A DNA stretch of 64,000 nt from Listeria_A hofi (GCF_963575615.1 NZ_CAUYTL010000012.1:1-64000); one strand, 5' to 3'. Shown: positions 1-7,974, counted from the first letter of the stretch. Translations and numbers: made by a program. The notes: generated by a model from the sequence alone, not told the origin.

Positions 1-31
1 AAATGATGCATCATACTTTGCCACAGCAAAA

Positions 32-70
32 CACCCCAAACGTTAGATTTTTGGTCTAACTTTTGGGGTG
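32..70 (-). terminator. Intrinsic terminator downstream of yuzB
   Basis: A 16-nt inverted repeat (32-47 against 55-70, arms beginning CACCCCAAA and ending TTTGGGGTG) lies 36 nt past the yuzB stop. The minus-strand tail is moderately T-rich. It probably ends the yuzD-yuzB side of the locus. Bases 1-31 show nothing else I can identify. Confidence 0.75.
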
Positions 71-105
71 CACATCACATACTCTTTGGAATTAGCTTTT
101 TTCTG

Positions 106-339
106 TTAAAATGGATTATCCTTTAAAAATTGATAAATATTAGCAACTAAGTCTTCCGGTGTCTCTCCTCGCACCACTTCACCATCCACCAGCGCGAACA
201 TAGAAGAAGCGCATAAATCACAGTACGTTAAGCAATCATACTCAATCACATCCAGACTCGCGTCTGCATCTAACTTATCAAAGGCTTCCTGCGCACCTGA
301 AGCTAAATTATTTACACAAAATTCAACAATTGGATTCAT
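106..339 (-). CDS. yuzB: YuzB family protein (DUF1450/UPF0349)
   Basis: This is a 77-residue cytoplasmic protein that I recognise as the YuzB family of Bacillales. It carries an N-terminal FCVNNL motif and a YDCLTYCDLC segment (about residues 34-43) with three cysteines. The cysteine arrangement suggests a thioredoxin-like or metal/redox small protein, but the family function is unknown. A GGGAGG ribosome-binding site precedes the ATG. It is 18 nt downstream of yuzD on the same strand, so the two are probably co-transcribed. Length and start are normal for the family. Confidence 0.85.
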   Translation of the reverse strand: MNPIVEFCVNNLASGAQEAFDKLDADASLDVIEYDCLTYCDLCASSMFALVDGEVVRGETPEDLVANIYQFLKDNPF

Positions 340-357
340 GATTACCTCCCATCCAAT

Positions 358-681
358 TTATGCTGGTTGATAACCACGATCTGTCATCATTGCATAAATA
401 TCCTTCAGACGCGGATTCCCTTCTGCTATAACACGGCCGTCAATCACAATCACAGGATACATATAGTCTTCTTCTACAATCATTTTCGCGATGCGCTTCA
501 TTTCCGCTTCTTCCTGTGGGGCAAAAATATCAACATACTCCACTTGAAAAGGTTGTTCAGGGAACTTGCGACCAATCGCTGCTCTGAGCCACTCCTCCGT
601 TTCTTTAGAAGATGGAGACCCAACACAACTAGCACAGATATTAGACGATCCATAAACAAAAATTTTCGCTTCTTTTTCCAT
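358..681 (-). CDS. yuzD: YuzD family protein (DUF1462), thioredoxin-like
   Basis: This 107-residue protein matches the YuzD/DUF1462 family by its N-terminal IFVYGSSNICASCVGSPSS segment, where CASC resembles a thioredoxin CxxC site, and by a C-terminal YPVIVIDGRVIAEGNP stretch typical of the thioredoxin fold (cis-Pro and final strand). A redox role is inferred from fold only; no substrate is known. It lies directly upstream of yuzB. A GAGGTGAG ribosome-binding site stands just before the ATG. In related genomes this pair sits beside a NifU-domain gene, as it does here. Confidence 0.85.
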   Translation of the reverse strand: MEKEAKIFVYGSSNICASCVGSPSSKETEEWLRAAIGRKFPEQPFQVEYVDIFAPQEEAEMKRIAKMIVEEDYMYPVIVIDGRVIAEGNPRLKDIYAMMTDRGYQPA

Positions 682-778
682 CTTTGCTCACCTCTCTTTC
701 ATTCTACAAAATACGGGCTTCAAAAGCGAGTAAACCGGTTTCTTAATTGAATTATGAAATTATTTAGACATGTATTTG

Positions 779-807
779 TTGACAGTTTATTCTGTCTATA
801 TTATACT
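779..807 (+). promoter_or_regulatory. Sigma-A promoter for a candidate small RNA
   Basis: A perfect TTGACA (779-784) is separated by 17 nt from TATACT (802-807). No open reading frame with a ribosome-binding site follows for more than 400 nt, so transcription from here would mainly produce the structured RNA at about 814-983. Confidence 0.7.
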
Positions 808-813
808 TACCTA

Positions 814-983
814 TAGTTACTTTAGTGCGTTCAAGCAGTGCATTAAGGACACTGATTTTATTGTTTGTTACCGTGCTTAATCCACACGGTTAACATAAAA
901 GTAACACTCCCTTTTTTTAGTCAGATTTACCCATCTGACTATATAAACTTGCCTCGTCCCTTCTTGAGCCTTAGGGACGGGGC
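814..983 (+). ncRNA. Candidate small RNA with C-rich loops
   Basis: The roughly 170-nt segment after the promoter holds a stem ACCGTG/CACGGT (870-890), a perfect 8-bp stem AGTCAGAT/ATCTGACT with loop TTACCC (919-940), a single-stranded CTCCC run, and a 10-bp GC-rich terminator-like stem (951-960 with 974-983) followed by a T-rich tail. C-rich unpaired loops resemble the way the Listeria LhrC family binds ribosome-binding sites, but synteny does not match the LhrC genes I know. I cannot name it. The rest of the 512-bp gap holds a degenerate repeat (1014-1055) and the promoter of the next gene. Confidence 0.5.
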
Positions 984-1013
984 ATTTCCTTTTGTATAGA
1001 AGTATATTACAGT

Positions 1014-1055
1014 TAAATCGGCGGCAAGCGTTCGATTTGGGTGAAGCACAATTTT
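1014..1055. repeat. Diverged copy of dispersed intergenic repeat
   Basis: The stretch TAAATCGGCGGCAAGCGTTCG and what follows resembles the cores at 7999-8130 and 28760-28790 (TAAACCGGCGACAAGCGCTCG, then CTCGATTTGTGTCAAGCA). It lacks the central hairpin of the long copy and its right half has decayed. Confidence 0.45.
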
Positions 1056-1206
1056 CGTCTTACGCAGAAAGATTGGCTCGGCGATTTTTCAGTATATAAA
1101 TTTTCTAGTTGAATTTTAAAACATATTTCACATTTCCTGCTGTACGTCCGTCTCCATAATCATCATTGCTCCCCAAACACTATCCCTTTCTTTTTTTGCT
1201 AAGGCT

Positions 1207-1214
1207 GTTATAAT
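1207..1214 (+). promoter_or_regulatory. Extended -10 promoter for nifU-like gene and pgpA
   Basis: TGTTATAAT gives a perfect -10 (TATAAT, 1209-1214) with an upstream TG. No good -35 is visible 16-18 nt upstream. It lies about 48 nt before the ATG at 1262. Confidence 0.55.
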
Positions 1215-1261
1215 AGGAGTGTAAGTGAGAATTATTCACAGTTAGGAAGGAGTCGAATGCC

Positions 1262-1498
1262 ATGAATAGCGAAATGTATGCGGAAGTGGATACTGCTCTT
1301 AAGAAATTTAGACCGTTTTTGGTTAGAGATGGTGGCGACTATGAACTTGTTGAAGTGACACCAGACGGCATTGTAAAAATTCGTTTATTGGGGGCTTGCG
1401 AAACGTGCCCTAGTTCTGATATGACTTTAAAAATGGGAATTGAACTCACCTTATCTGAAAGAGTAATGGGTTTTAAAGAGGTTGTTCAAGTTTTTTAA
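1262..1498 (+). CDS. NifU C-terminal-domain Fe-S protein (YutI/NfuA-like)
   Basis: This 78-residue single-domain protein has the NifU C-terminal signature: RPFLVRDGGDYELVEV near residue 17, then GACETCPSSDMTLK (about 44-57) with the CxxC pair that binds a 4Fe-4S cluster for transfer to target proteins. Length equals the isolated domain (YutI of Bacillus), so it would act as a soluble carrier working with the SUF machinery, whose operon lies at 18.2-23.5 kb. An AGGAAGGAG site precedes the ATG. Its 3' end is followed after 43 nt by pgpA on the same strand, probably one transcript. Confidence 0.9.
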   Translation: MNSEMYAEVDTALKKFRPFLVRDGGDYELVEVTPDGIVKIRLLGACETCPSSDMTLKMGIELTLSERVMGFKEVVQVF

Positions 1499-1541
1499 AA
1501 GAAAGCTGATATCGATTTTGTTTGAGTTAGGAGAGATACGA

Positions 1542-2042
1542 ATGGTCGAGAAACAAAGTGAATTAGAAAAAAAAGCGAGAGAATGGCTCATAGAACGTGG
1601 AGTTACCATCGATGATATCGCCGACCTAGTTCTATTCCTGCAAAAAAAATATCATTCCGCGTTAAGCCTTGATATTTGTCGCGAGAATGTGGAACGTGTT
1701 TTGCGTAAACGTGAGGTTCAAAATGCGATTTTAACGGGGATTCAACTGGATGTCCTAGCGGAAGAAGGAAAGCTTGTCCAACCGCTTCAAAATATCATTG
1801 GTGCTGATGAAGGCTTGTATGGCGTCGATGAGATTTTAGCCCTCTCTATCGTCAACGTTTATGGCTCTATCGGATTCACAAATTACGGTTACATTGATAA
1901 AGTAAAACCTGGTATCCTAGAAAAATTAAATGAACATGATGGCAAGCAGGTCCACACGTTTCTTGATGATATTGTGGGCGCGATTGCTGCAGCTGCTGCA
2001 AGTAGGTTGGCGCACAGTTATCATGATGATATCGTACAATAA
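1542..2042 (+). CDS. pgpA: Phosphatidylglycerophosphatase A family protein (PgpA/YutG)
   Basis: This gene encodes a 166-residue protein of the PgpA family, which removes the phosphate from phosphatidylglycerophosphate in phosphatidylglycerol synthesis. The frame is open from 1482, but the ATG at 1542 is chosen because GTTAGGAGAG lies just upstream. Recognisable blocks are GVTIDDIADLVLFLQ near the N terminus, ADEGLYGVDEILALSIVNVYGSIGF in the middle, and HTFLDDIVGAIAAAAASRLAH at the C terminus. It is the soluble, membrane-segment-poor Gram-positive (YutG) type, so the exact substrate is less certain than for E. coli PgpA. Confidence 0.85.
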   Translation: MVEKQSELEKKAREWLIERGVTIDDIADLVLFLQKKYHSALSLDICRENVERVLRKREVQNAILTGIQLDVLAEEGKLVQPLQNIIGADEGLYGVDEILALSIVNVYGSIGFTNYGYIDKVKPGILEKLNEHDGKQVHTFLDDIVGAIAAAAASRLAHSYHDDIVQ

Positions 2043-2049
2043 AGACCAA

Positions 2050-2086
2050 AAAGAAACGTCGCAACTTATTCCTGCGATGTTTCTTT
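2050..2086. terminator. Bidirectional terminator overlapping the end of the HlyC/CorC gene
   Basis: A 14-nt inverted repeat (2050-2063 AAAGAAACGTCGCA with 2073-2086 TGCGATGTTTCTTT) sits between the convergent pgpA and HlyC/CorC genes. It includes the stop codon of the minus-strand gene. Confidence 0.8.
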
Positions 2087-3373
2087 AGCTATGCTTGTAA
2101 TTTCAACTTGCCGAATTGAATTTTTATTTATGCTTTGAATTGTAAAACGCCATCCGGATTCCTCTAAAAAATCCCCTGTTTCCAAATCAAATTTTTGATA
2201 TAATAACCAACCTGAAAGCGTATGTACGCCAGGACTATTTAGCTCGATTCCAAGCTCTTCCTCAACAGATACCAATGGCTCATTGCCTTGTATAACAAAA
2301 TGGTTTTCCGCGACTTTTCTAATTCCTTTTGGAGATGTTGCCTCTTCCATGTCCCCAACAATAACCTCCATTATATCCTCCAACGTGACCAACCCTGATG
2401 TCCCACCGTATTCATCCATCAAAATAACAAAAGACGCCCCTTCTTGTTGCATTCTAATCAATAATTCCTGTAACTTCATCCCTTCAAAAACTTGCATTAC
2501 TGGCGTCATGAATTTCTCAATTGGTTGATCTAAAATTGCCAAATCGCGCCCCAAGCTTGCCATCACAACACTTACTTGTATCATACCAATAATGTAATCC
2601 TTGTCCCGTCCTTCCATCACAGGAAAAATATGATACGTCTCTTGCGCCGTCATTTCTAATAAATCCTGCACAGAATCCGATCTACTAATCGTAATCATTT
2701 TCGTACGTGGAATCATGACCTCCTGTGCCGGAATATCATCTAACTTAAAAATATTTTGCATATAGCGGAATTCTTGCGGATTCAATACCCCTTGCTGATA
2801 ACTATCCTCAAATATAATTTTCAGCTCCGTGGGCGTTATTCGGTCCATATGCTCATTCCCTGATTTCACACCAAACATTCTCGTGATAAAGTTTGCCGAG
2901 CGATTGAGCAACCAATTGAGTGGAAAAGTTATGTAGTACCAACAAATTAGTGGTCGCGCTATAAACATCGCTACTTTTTCTGTGCTATGAATCGTGAACG
3001 TTTTCGGTGCCAATTCGCCTAAAACTACATTCAAAAACGTAATCAAGATAAACGCTACAAAAATTGAGACTGGCCCCTCAATCGAAGCGGGTATCGGTAG
3101 CAAATCAAAAAGCGGTTGCAACCAGCCACGCATCGTTTCCTCCCCAACCCATCCCATAGCAAGAGCTGCGAGCGTGTTTCCCAATTGACAGGCGGCAAGA
3201 TAGTCATTCATATTTGCTGTCACTTTTTCCACATATTTCGCACGCGGATTTCCACTCTTCACAAGTTGACGCACAGCAGGTTTTCTTATTGCAACGATTG
3301 CAAATTCACTCGCCACAAAAAAAGCCGTCATTATAATTAGAAAAACAACAAAAATATCGTTTAATGCCACCAT
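2066..3373 (-). CDS. HlyC/CorC-type membrane protein (DUF21, CBS pair, CorC domain)
   Basis: The 435-residue product has the standard architecture of this family: an N-terminal DUF21/CNNM domain with about four membrane segments (FVVFLIIMTAFFVASEFAI to about residue 175), a pair of CBS domains (about 200-330, with MIPRTKMI and DEYGGTSGLVTLEDIMEVIVGD) and a C-terminal CorC/HlyC domain. Members are linked to divalent-cation (Mg2+) efflux; the name hemolysin C is historical. The ATG at 3373, after GAGAGGTGCGGAG, is preferred over an in-frame start 63 nt upstream because only it has a ribosome-binding site and it begins directly with the hydrophobic domain. It is followed downstream by a bidirectional terminator. 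Confidence 0.88.
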   Translation of the reverse strand: MVALNDIFVVFLIIMTAFFVASEFAIVAIRKPAVRQLVKSGNPRAKYVEKVTANMNDYLAACQLGNTLAALAMGWVGEETMRGWLQPLFDLLPIPASIEGPVSIFVAFILITFLNVVLGELAPKTFTIHSTEKVAMFIARPLICWYYITFPLNWLLNRSANFITRMFGVKSGNEHMDRITPTELKIIFEDSYQQGVLNPQEFRYMQNIFKLDDIPAQEVMIPRTKMITISRSDSVQDLLEMTAQETYHIFPVMEGRDKDYIIGMIQVSVVMASLGRDLAILDQPIEKFMTPVMQVFEGMKLQELLIRMQQEGASFVILMDEYGGTSGLVTLEDIMEVIVGDMEEATSPKGIRKVAENHFVIQGNEPLVSVEEELGIELNSPGVHTLSGWLLYQKFDLETGDFLEESGWRFTIQSINKNSIRQVEITSIAKETSQE

Positions 3374-3446
3374 ATCTCCGCACCTCTCTCGCTTACTAAT
3401 AAAAAACGGACACCAAAAATCAGTACCCGCCCTCATTTATGTCTTC

Positions 3447-4211
3447 TTATAATTCCCATTCTGACAAATTCATAACGCGATGAATCGGTTGTACTTCTTT
3501 CGTTGCTAACTGTTCTGGTGAGGTAAAACCAGTATGCACAATCAACGTATCGATACCAAATCGGATTCCTGCTAAAATGTCCGTTTCATAGTTATCACCA
3601 ACCATGATAACACGCTCTTTCTTCACGCCAAGTTTTGCGATTGCTTGCTCCATGATAATTGCTTCTGGTTTTCCGATAAAAACCGGCTTCACACCCGTTG
3701 CTATCGTCACAACAGATGTGATAGAACCATTGCCAGGTAGTAAGCCTCGCTCAGTCGGAATTGCGGCATCACCGTTTGTCGAAATAAACATTGCACCCGC
3801 TCGAACTGCCATCGTTGCAGTTGCCAATTTCTCGTAGTTAATATCACGATCAATTCCCATCACTACAAAATCAGGGTTTTCAGACGTCAATTCAAAACCA
3901 GCCTTCTGGATTTCGTGTCTAACGCCCTCTTCACCAATTAAATAAACCCTCTTCTTTCGGTTCACCTGCTCCAACATGAACTGAACCGTCGCCTGCGATG
4001 TCGTAAAAACTTGATTCGTTGTCGCTGGAATATCGAATTTTCGCAAAGTAGCCGCTACCTGTTCCGGTGTTTTTGAAGAATTATTCGTAACATACAAATA
4101 TGGAATGTGCGCCTGATCCAACTTCTCAATAAAGCTCTGCGCTTCTGGTATTGGTTCACTTCCAAGATACATTGTCCCATCCAAGTCAATTAAATACCCA
4201 TCATATTTCAC
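3447..4211 (-). CDS. yutF: NagD-type HAD-IIA sugar/nucleotide phosphatase YutF
   Basis: The 254-residue protein is a haloacid-dehalogenase hydrolase of subfamily IIA. Motif I is YLIDLDGTMYLG (nucleophile Asp9), motif II TNNSSKTPEQ, the motif III lysine lies in the GKPEAIIMEQA segment, and motif IV is MVGDNYETDILAG. The C2 cap lies between motifs II and III. These enzymes dephosphorylate small phosphometabolites such as nucleotides; the in vivo substrate of YutF is uncertain. The gene lies between the HlyC/CorC gene and yutD on the minus strand, in the order seen in other Listeria and Bacillus. Confidence 0.9.
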   Translation of the reverse strand: MKYDGYLIDLDGTMYLGSEPIPEAQSFIEKLDQAHIPYLYVTNNSSKTPEQVAATLRKFDIPATTNQVFTTSQATVQFMLEQVNRKKRVYLIGEEGVRHEIQKAGFELTSENPDFVVMGIDRDINYEKLATATMAVRAGAMFISTNGDAAIPTERGLLPGNGSITSVVTIATGVKPVFIGKPEAIIMEQAIAKLGVKKERVIMVGDNYETDILAGIRFGIDTLIVHTGFTSPEQLATKEVQPIHRVMNLSEWEL

Positions 4212-4238
4212 TACTACTTACCTCTTTCCTTGCTCCGC

Positions 4239-4514
4239 CTATTTCACTACTTTTTTAATCACAAAATATTTACACCCAAAATTACAATACTCATATAAAT
4301 ACTCTTTTAACGTACTTATTTTTGTATCATATGTTGCTTTTCTGTTGTCGTCGTCAAAAAAACCCTTCAATCGCAACTGATCGTAACCCCAATCCCCAAC
4401 AATATAATCATAGCGCGCTAAAATATCGCTGTATCGCTCCGTTAAAGCCTCTTCATCAAATGCTTCCCGGTTATCCTCAATAATTTCATATGTTGTATTC
4501 TGAATCGTAATCAT
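4239..4514 (-). CDS. yutD: YutD-like protein (DUF1027)
   Basis: The 91-residue protein (from MITIQNTTYEII) belongs to the YutD/DUF1027 family: a conserved YDYIVGDWGYDQLRLKGF segment and a C-terminal YCNFGCKYFVIKK with two cysteines. Function is unknown. The ATG at 4514 overlaps the TAA of yunD by one base (TAATG), and a GGAGG lies inside the end of yunD, which indicates translational coupling and rules out the longer upstream start. Confidence 0.85.
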   Translation of the reverse strand: MITIQNTTYEIIEDNREAFDEEALTERYSDILARYDYIVGDWGYDQLRLKGFFDDDNRKATYDTKISTLKEYLYEYCNFGCKYFVIKKVVK

Positions 4515-5890
4515 TATTTCATTTGACCTCCTTCGCCGTACTTTTCTTTTAATTTCCAAGTCATCACATCACGCAACAATTCCGGCGTGTATACTTCTTT
4601 TACTGCCACCCGTTTAATAATCGGGAAAAATGGCGCATAAACAAACGTATCGTGCGTCGCAATACGGTATATTTTATCGGGGTCAATTACAGCACCATCC
4701 CACAAAGCCACATTCAATGCTACATCAAATGTCATCCGCTTCGTCAAAATCGATCCAAAAACTTCTCCACGAAAGCCAAAGCCTCGTAATGGTATATCTC
4801 GCAATTCCAACTCTTTTTCTGCAATCTCTTGAATTAAAACTTCCAACTCGATGCCCGTCATCGAAAGCACAATAAAGTTTAGTGGATGTGGCAACAGCTG
4901 ATGGATATCATATGCTGTCACAACTCCTGTTGGCAAATCCGTCATATAAATACCCGCATTCGTCAAGAACGTATCTGCACCAGTCCACTCACAAGCTGCC
5001 TCATGAAATAATTCTGAAATCTCGGAGCTTTTAAACCAATTATGCTCTAACTGATGCGGAAGTGCAACTACTTTTTGACTCAATTCTGCCTCGCCTTGTT
5101 CTTGAAAAGCCATAATCTGATCCTCTTCATCCACAGGAGCTGGAAAATCCGCGACCGCATGCACACGCGCTTGTTTTGACAACAATCCCCCTGTTACTTC
5201 ATCGAATTCTAACGTCACTTCTCCTACATATTCGCCCCAACGGCCAGCCGCAGCAAGCAAAGCACCATCGACCTCTTTACCATGTTCCAACAAGTGATGT
5301 GTATGCCCGCCTAAAATAAGATCAATTTCCGGTATTTCCGTTGCAATTTTTTCATCTAATGGCAAACCTAGGTGGCTAAGCAAAATCGTAACATCTGCCT
5401 GAACCTTACTAACCTCGCGTTTAATCGCTTGAATCGGCTCTTCAATTCCCCATCCTAATGACTCATAATATTCTGTAAAGCAAGCCGTAGCGCCAATAAT
5501 CGCAATTTTGACACCTTCCTGCTGAATATAAATATGACCCTTCGCAAAACGCGCTAGCTCCGTCTGCGCCTGATCTTCATACACGTTGCAACAAACCACT
5601 GGAAATACTGCATCGTCATATAAATGCGCCAATTCTTCATGTCCAAGTGCCGCGCCCTCATTATTACCAATTGTCACCGCATCATACGGCAAAGCGTTTA
5701 ACAAGGATACATTTCCTTGCCCCATCGAACCTTCCGTATATGGATGCATACGATCAATAAAATCGCCAATATCAAAAAATAAATCACCCTGCATCGCCAA
5801 CCGTTTTTCGCGTAAAAAAGTAAAGATGCGTGGCCATTTCTCCAGGTGACTATGAATATCATTTGTATGCCAAATCGTTAAACGTTTCAT
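4514..5890 (-). CDS. yunD: YunD-like 5'-nucleotidase/metallophosphoesterase
   Basis: This is a 458-residue cytoplasmic member of the 5'-nucleotidase/UshA family without a signal peptide. The N-terminal calcineurin-like metallophosphoesterase domain shows the metal ligands in IWHTNDIHSHLEKW, DIGDFIDR, TIGNNEGA, LLSHLG and LGGHTHH. The C-terminal 5'-nucleotidase domain includes FLTNAGIYMTDLPTG and the substrate-binding RIATHDTFVYA segment. YunD of Bacillus is a predicted nucleotidase; the substrate is unproved. It is translationally coupled to yutD downstream and divergent from the TauE/SafE exporter gene. Confidence 0.88.
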   Translation of the reverse strand: MKRLTIWHTNDIHSHLEKWPRIFTFLREKRLAMQGDLFFDIGDFIDRMHPYTEGSMGQGNVSLLNALPYDAVTIGNNEGAALGHEELAHLYDDAVFPVVCCNVYEDQAQTELARFAKGHIYIQQEGVKIAIIGATACFTEYYESLGWGIEEPIQAIKREVSKVQADVTILLSHLGLPLDEKIATEIPEIDLILGGHTHHLLEHGKEVDGALLAAAGRWGEYVGEVTLEFDEVTGGLLSKQARVHAVADFPAPVDEEDQIMAFQEQGEAELSQKVVALPHQLEHNWFKSSEISELFHEAACEWTGADTFLTNAGIYMTDLPTGVVTAYDIHQLLPHPLNFIVLSMTGIELEVLIQEIAEKELELRDIPLRGFGFRGEVFGSILTKRMTFDVALNVALWDGAVIDPDKIYRIATHDTFVYAPFFPIIKRVAVKEVYTPELLRDVMTWKLKEKYGEGGQMK

Positions 5891-5979
5891 GATAACATCC
5901 CCTTCTTCCTTCTCTTTCTATTGTAGCCTAAATGGTTGCTTTTGACACGTCACAAAACTATTTTTGTTCCTTATGTCCC

Positions 5980-6008
5980 TTTTCAATTATCACAAAAAGG
6001 CGTATGAT
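5980..6008 (+). promoter_or_regulatory. Probable promoter of the TauE/SafE exporter gene
   Basis: TTTTCA (5980-5985), a 17-nt spacer, then TATGAT (6003-6008), 33 nt before the TTG start. A TGACAC/GTCA dyad lies just upstream (5942-5951). Moderate match to sigma-A. Confidence 0.45.
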
Positions 6009-6040
6009 GAACAATATATAATAAAGGAGGGGCTTATTCC

Positions 6041-6880
6041 TTGGATATCTATCAAATTTTTGCACTTTTACTTATTGCTGTTTTTGCAGGCGTGCTGGGC
6101 TCTGTACTTGGCCTTGGCGGTGGAATTATCGTCACACCCGCGCTTACACTTCTATTTGGCATCGATATTAAATATGCTATTGGTGCCAGTATTATTTCCG
6201 TCATAGCAACGAGTAGTGGCTCAGCTATCGCTTACATAAAAGATCGTATCACCAATTTACGTGTCGGCATGTTTCTTGAAATCGCAACTACACTTGGCGC
6301 CATCACCGGAGCATTTGTTGGTGGACTCCTTTCTGCCACAGCGCTCTATATGATTTTTGGACTTCTACTTCTATACTCCGCCATTACTATGATTAAAAAA
6401 GTCGGTTCTGAATTCCCAACAAACGTGAAGCCTGACCCAATTGCAACAAAGCTACGCCTTCACGATACCTATTATGATAAAGCGCTACGTCAACAAATAG
6501 ATTATGAAGTCGCAAATGTCCCTGCAGGATTTAGTGTTATGTACGGAGCTGGGATTGCTAGCGGCCTACTCGGTATCGGAAGCGGTGCTTTTAAAGTTAT
6601 GGCATTAGATGTATTCATGAAAATGCCACTCAAAGTTTCTAGTGCAACTAGCAATTTAATGATGGGCGTCACAGCAGCAGCAAGTGCCACCGTTTACCTA
6701 TTCCGCGGTGATATCGATCCGATGATTGCTGGCCCTGTCGCAATCGGTGTCCTAGTTGGAGCAACAATCGGCACAAGAATTATGCAAAGACTAAAAAGTA
6801 AAGTCATTCGCCTCGTATTTATTCCTGTTTTGATTTACGTAGCATTACAAATGATTTTAGAAGGATTGGGGTGGATCTAA
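6041..6880 (+). CDS. TauE/SafE family membrane exporter (YunE-like)
   Basis: The 279-residue integral membrane protein has about eight hydrophobic segments and the paired glycine-rich motifs of TauE/SafE carriers: LGSVLGLGGGIIVTPAL near residue 20 and GAGIASGLLGIGSGAFKVMAL near 170. These proteins are predicted exporters of sulfite, sulfoacetate or related organosulfur anions. The start is TTG at 6041, preceded by AAAGGAGG; the only upstream ATG is out of frame. It joins without a gap to a DUF1634 gene, a pairing known in Firmicutes that suggests a two-part transporter. Substrate not determinable. Confidence 0.85.
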   Translation: MDIYQIFALLLIAVFAGVLGSVLGLGGGIIVTPALTLLFGIDIKYAIGASIISVIATSSGSAIAYIKDRITNLRVGMFLEIATTLGAITGAFVGGLLSATALYMIFGLLLLYSAITMIKKVGSEFPTNVKPDPIATKLRLHDTYYDKALRQQIDYEVANVPAGFSVMYGAGIASGLLGIGSGAFKVMALDVFMKMPLKVSSATSNLMMGVTAAASATVYLFRGDIDPMIAGPVAIGVLVGATIGTRIMQRLKSKVIRLVFIPVLIYVALQMILEGLGWI

Positions 6881-7255
6881 ATGATTGATAAATCAACAAG
6901 TGGCGAAGAAATGCACCGTGTAGAAGCTGTTGTTAGTGGATTACTACGTATTGGTGTTCTACTTAGCGCTGCCGTTATTCTCATCGGCCTATTACTTCTG
7001 ATGTTTACCGGGACAAGCGGTTATCCTGGAACTACCTATCCAACAACACTGACAGATATTTTTACCGGAATTGGCGAATTCAAACCGTATGCGATTATTA
7101 TGTTCGGGCTTTTCTGCCTTATTTTAACCCCCGTACTACGCGTTTTAGTATCCCTTGCCACATTCTTAAAAGAGAAGGATTACCTGTACGTTGCAATAAC
7201 AGCAATCGTTCTCATCATTTTAGCAATCAGTTTCCTAATTGGCACTAAAGAGTAA
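6881..7255 (+). CDS. DUF1634 membrane protein, partner of TauE/SafE exporter
   Basis: This is a 124-residue protein with three predicted membrane helices (about 18-45, 64-88 and 98-120), matching DUF1634. The ATG follows the exporter stop codon immediately (TAA ATG), so the two are translationally coupled. Genes of this family regularly accompany TauE/SafE exporters, which suggests an accessory subunit or stabiliser; no biochemical role is known. A strong terminator follows. Confidence 0.85.
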   Translation: MIDKSTSGEEMHRVEAVVSGLLRIGVLLSAAVILIGLLLLMFTGTSGYPGTTYPTTLTDIFTGIGEFKPYAIIMFGLFCLILTPVLRVLVSLATFLKEKDYLYVAITAIVLIILAISFLIGTKE

Positions 7256-7258
7256 CCA

Positions 7259-7304
7259 AAAACAGTAGTTAAGCTCCATTAAATCAGAGCTAAACTACTG
7301 TTTT
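7259..7304. terminator. Bidirectional terminator
   Basis: Long inverted repeat: AAAACAGTAGTTAAGCTC (7259-7276) with GAGCTAAACTACTGTTTT (7287-7304). It ends the exporter operon on the plus strand and the toxin remnant on the minus strand, whose last codons lie inside it. Confidence 0.85.
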
Positions 7305-7649
7305 TCATTGTTATAAATCGGCATTTCTTCTCGAATTAATACATCATAATTCTGCTCTTGTGCCAACATTCGATGCAACACTACTTTTTTCTTGTCCAAT
7401 AGCACTTCATAAAACACTAGATAGGCCTTACCAATCCTAACCTTACGATACTCACGAGAATATTTAGAATCCTGTAAAACCACTCCCATCATTGGAAAAA
7501 ATGGTTAATCGTGACTCAACTTTCATAAGCTTCTCAAAAAATTTATCCTTCTGCCTCACACTGCAATACTGGTAATCCAAATAATGAATAATAGAGGCTA
7601 CACCCTCCTGAAAAGCATCTGACCACTCTATTTGAATATTACTACTCAT
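7295..7649 (-). pseudogene. RelE/ParE-family toxin, frameshifted in a poly-T tract
   Basis: The two halves of a RelE/ParE toxin lie in different frames. The first (from 7649) gives IQIEWSDAFQEGVASIIHYL and reaches RLTIF before running out of frame; the second gives PMMGVVLQDSKYSREYRKV, then KAYLVFYEV. On the coding strand the break is at a run of six T (7496-7501). Removing one T restores RLTIFPMMGVVLQDS, the usual ParE core. The joined product would be about 115 residues. Either the toxin is dead or the homopolymer makes it phase-variable. A small candidate antitoxin gene lies directly upstream. Confidence 0.8.
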
Positions 7650-7652
7650 ATA

Positions 7653-7829
7653 CTAAACCTGCTTACTATTAGCTCTCAACTTTGACCAACCAATACTTGA
7701 AGTAACCATACGATTATTTTGCTTATCCTCTTGTGATTCCCTCAGTTTATTCAAAATGTCTAATTCACTAGAAACTATAATCCTGTCCAATGTCGGAGGA
7801 ACGGTATGTGTATTGTTTTTTCTCGTCAT
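7653..7829 (-). CDS. Candidate antitoxin, 58 residues, upstream of the RelE/ParE toxin
   Basis: A small frame starts at an ATG preceded by AAAGGAGAG and ends with TAG three bases before the toxin ATG. The predicted protein begins MTRKNNTHTVPPTLDR and ends SKLRANSKQV. It is hydrophilic and charged, as expected of an antitoxin, but I do not recognise its family. The assignment rests on position (a small gene immediately ahead of a RelE/ParE gene, same strand), size and ribosome-binding site. It has no visible lesion, so it may persist after loss of the toxin. Confidence 0.55.
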   Translation of the reverse strand: MTRKNNTHTVPPTLDRIIVSSELDILNKLRESQEDKQNNRMVTSSIGWSKLRANSKQV

Positions 7830-7974
7830 ATTTATCTCTCCTTTTATTTTGTCTCTCTATAGCAACACAATTAGAAACGTTTATCAAATGATTTACTCAA
7901 AAAGAGTGAAAAAGCTTTTTAATAAGGATTAGAAATTTTTCTACAGCACTGTACATGTTAAAAACGCACAATAA

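Noticed and set aside
367..750. 127-codon plus-strand frame opposite yuzD
   Set aside because: No ribosome-binding site; it overlaps a conserved gene and reads as His/Phe/Arg-rich antisense.
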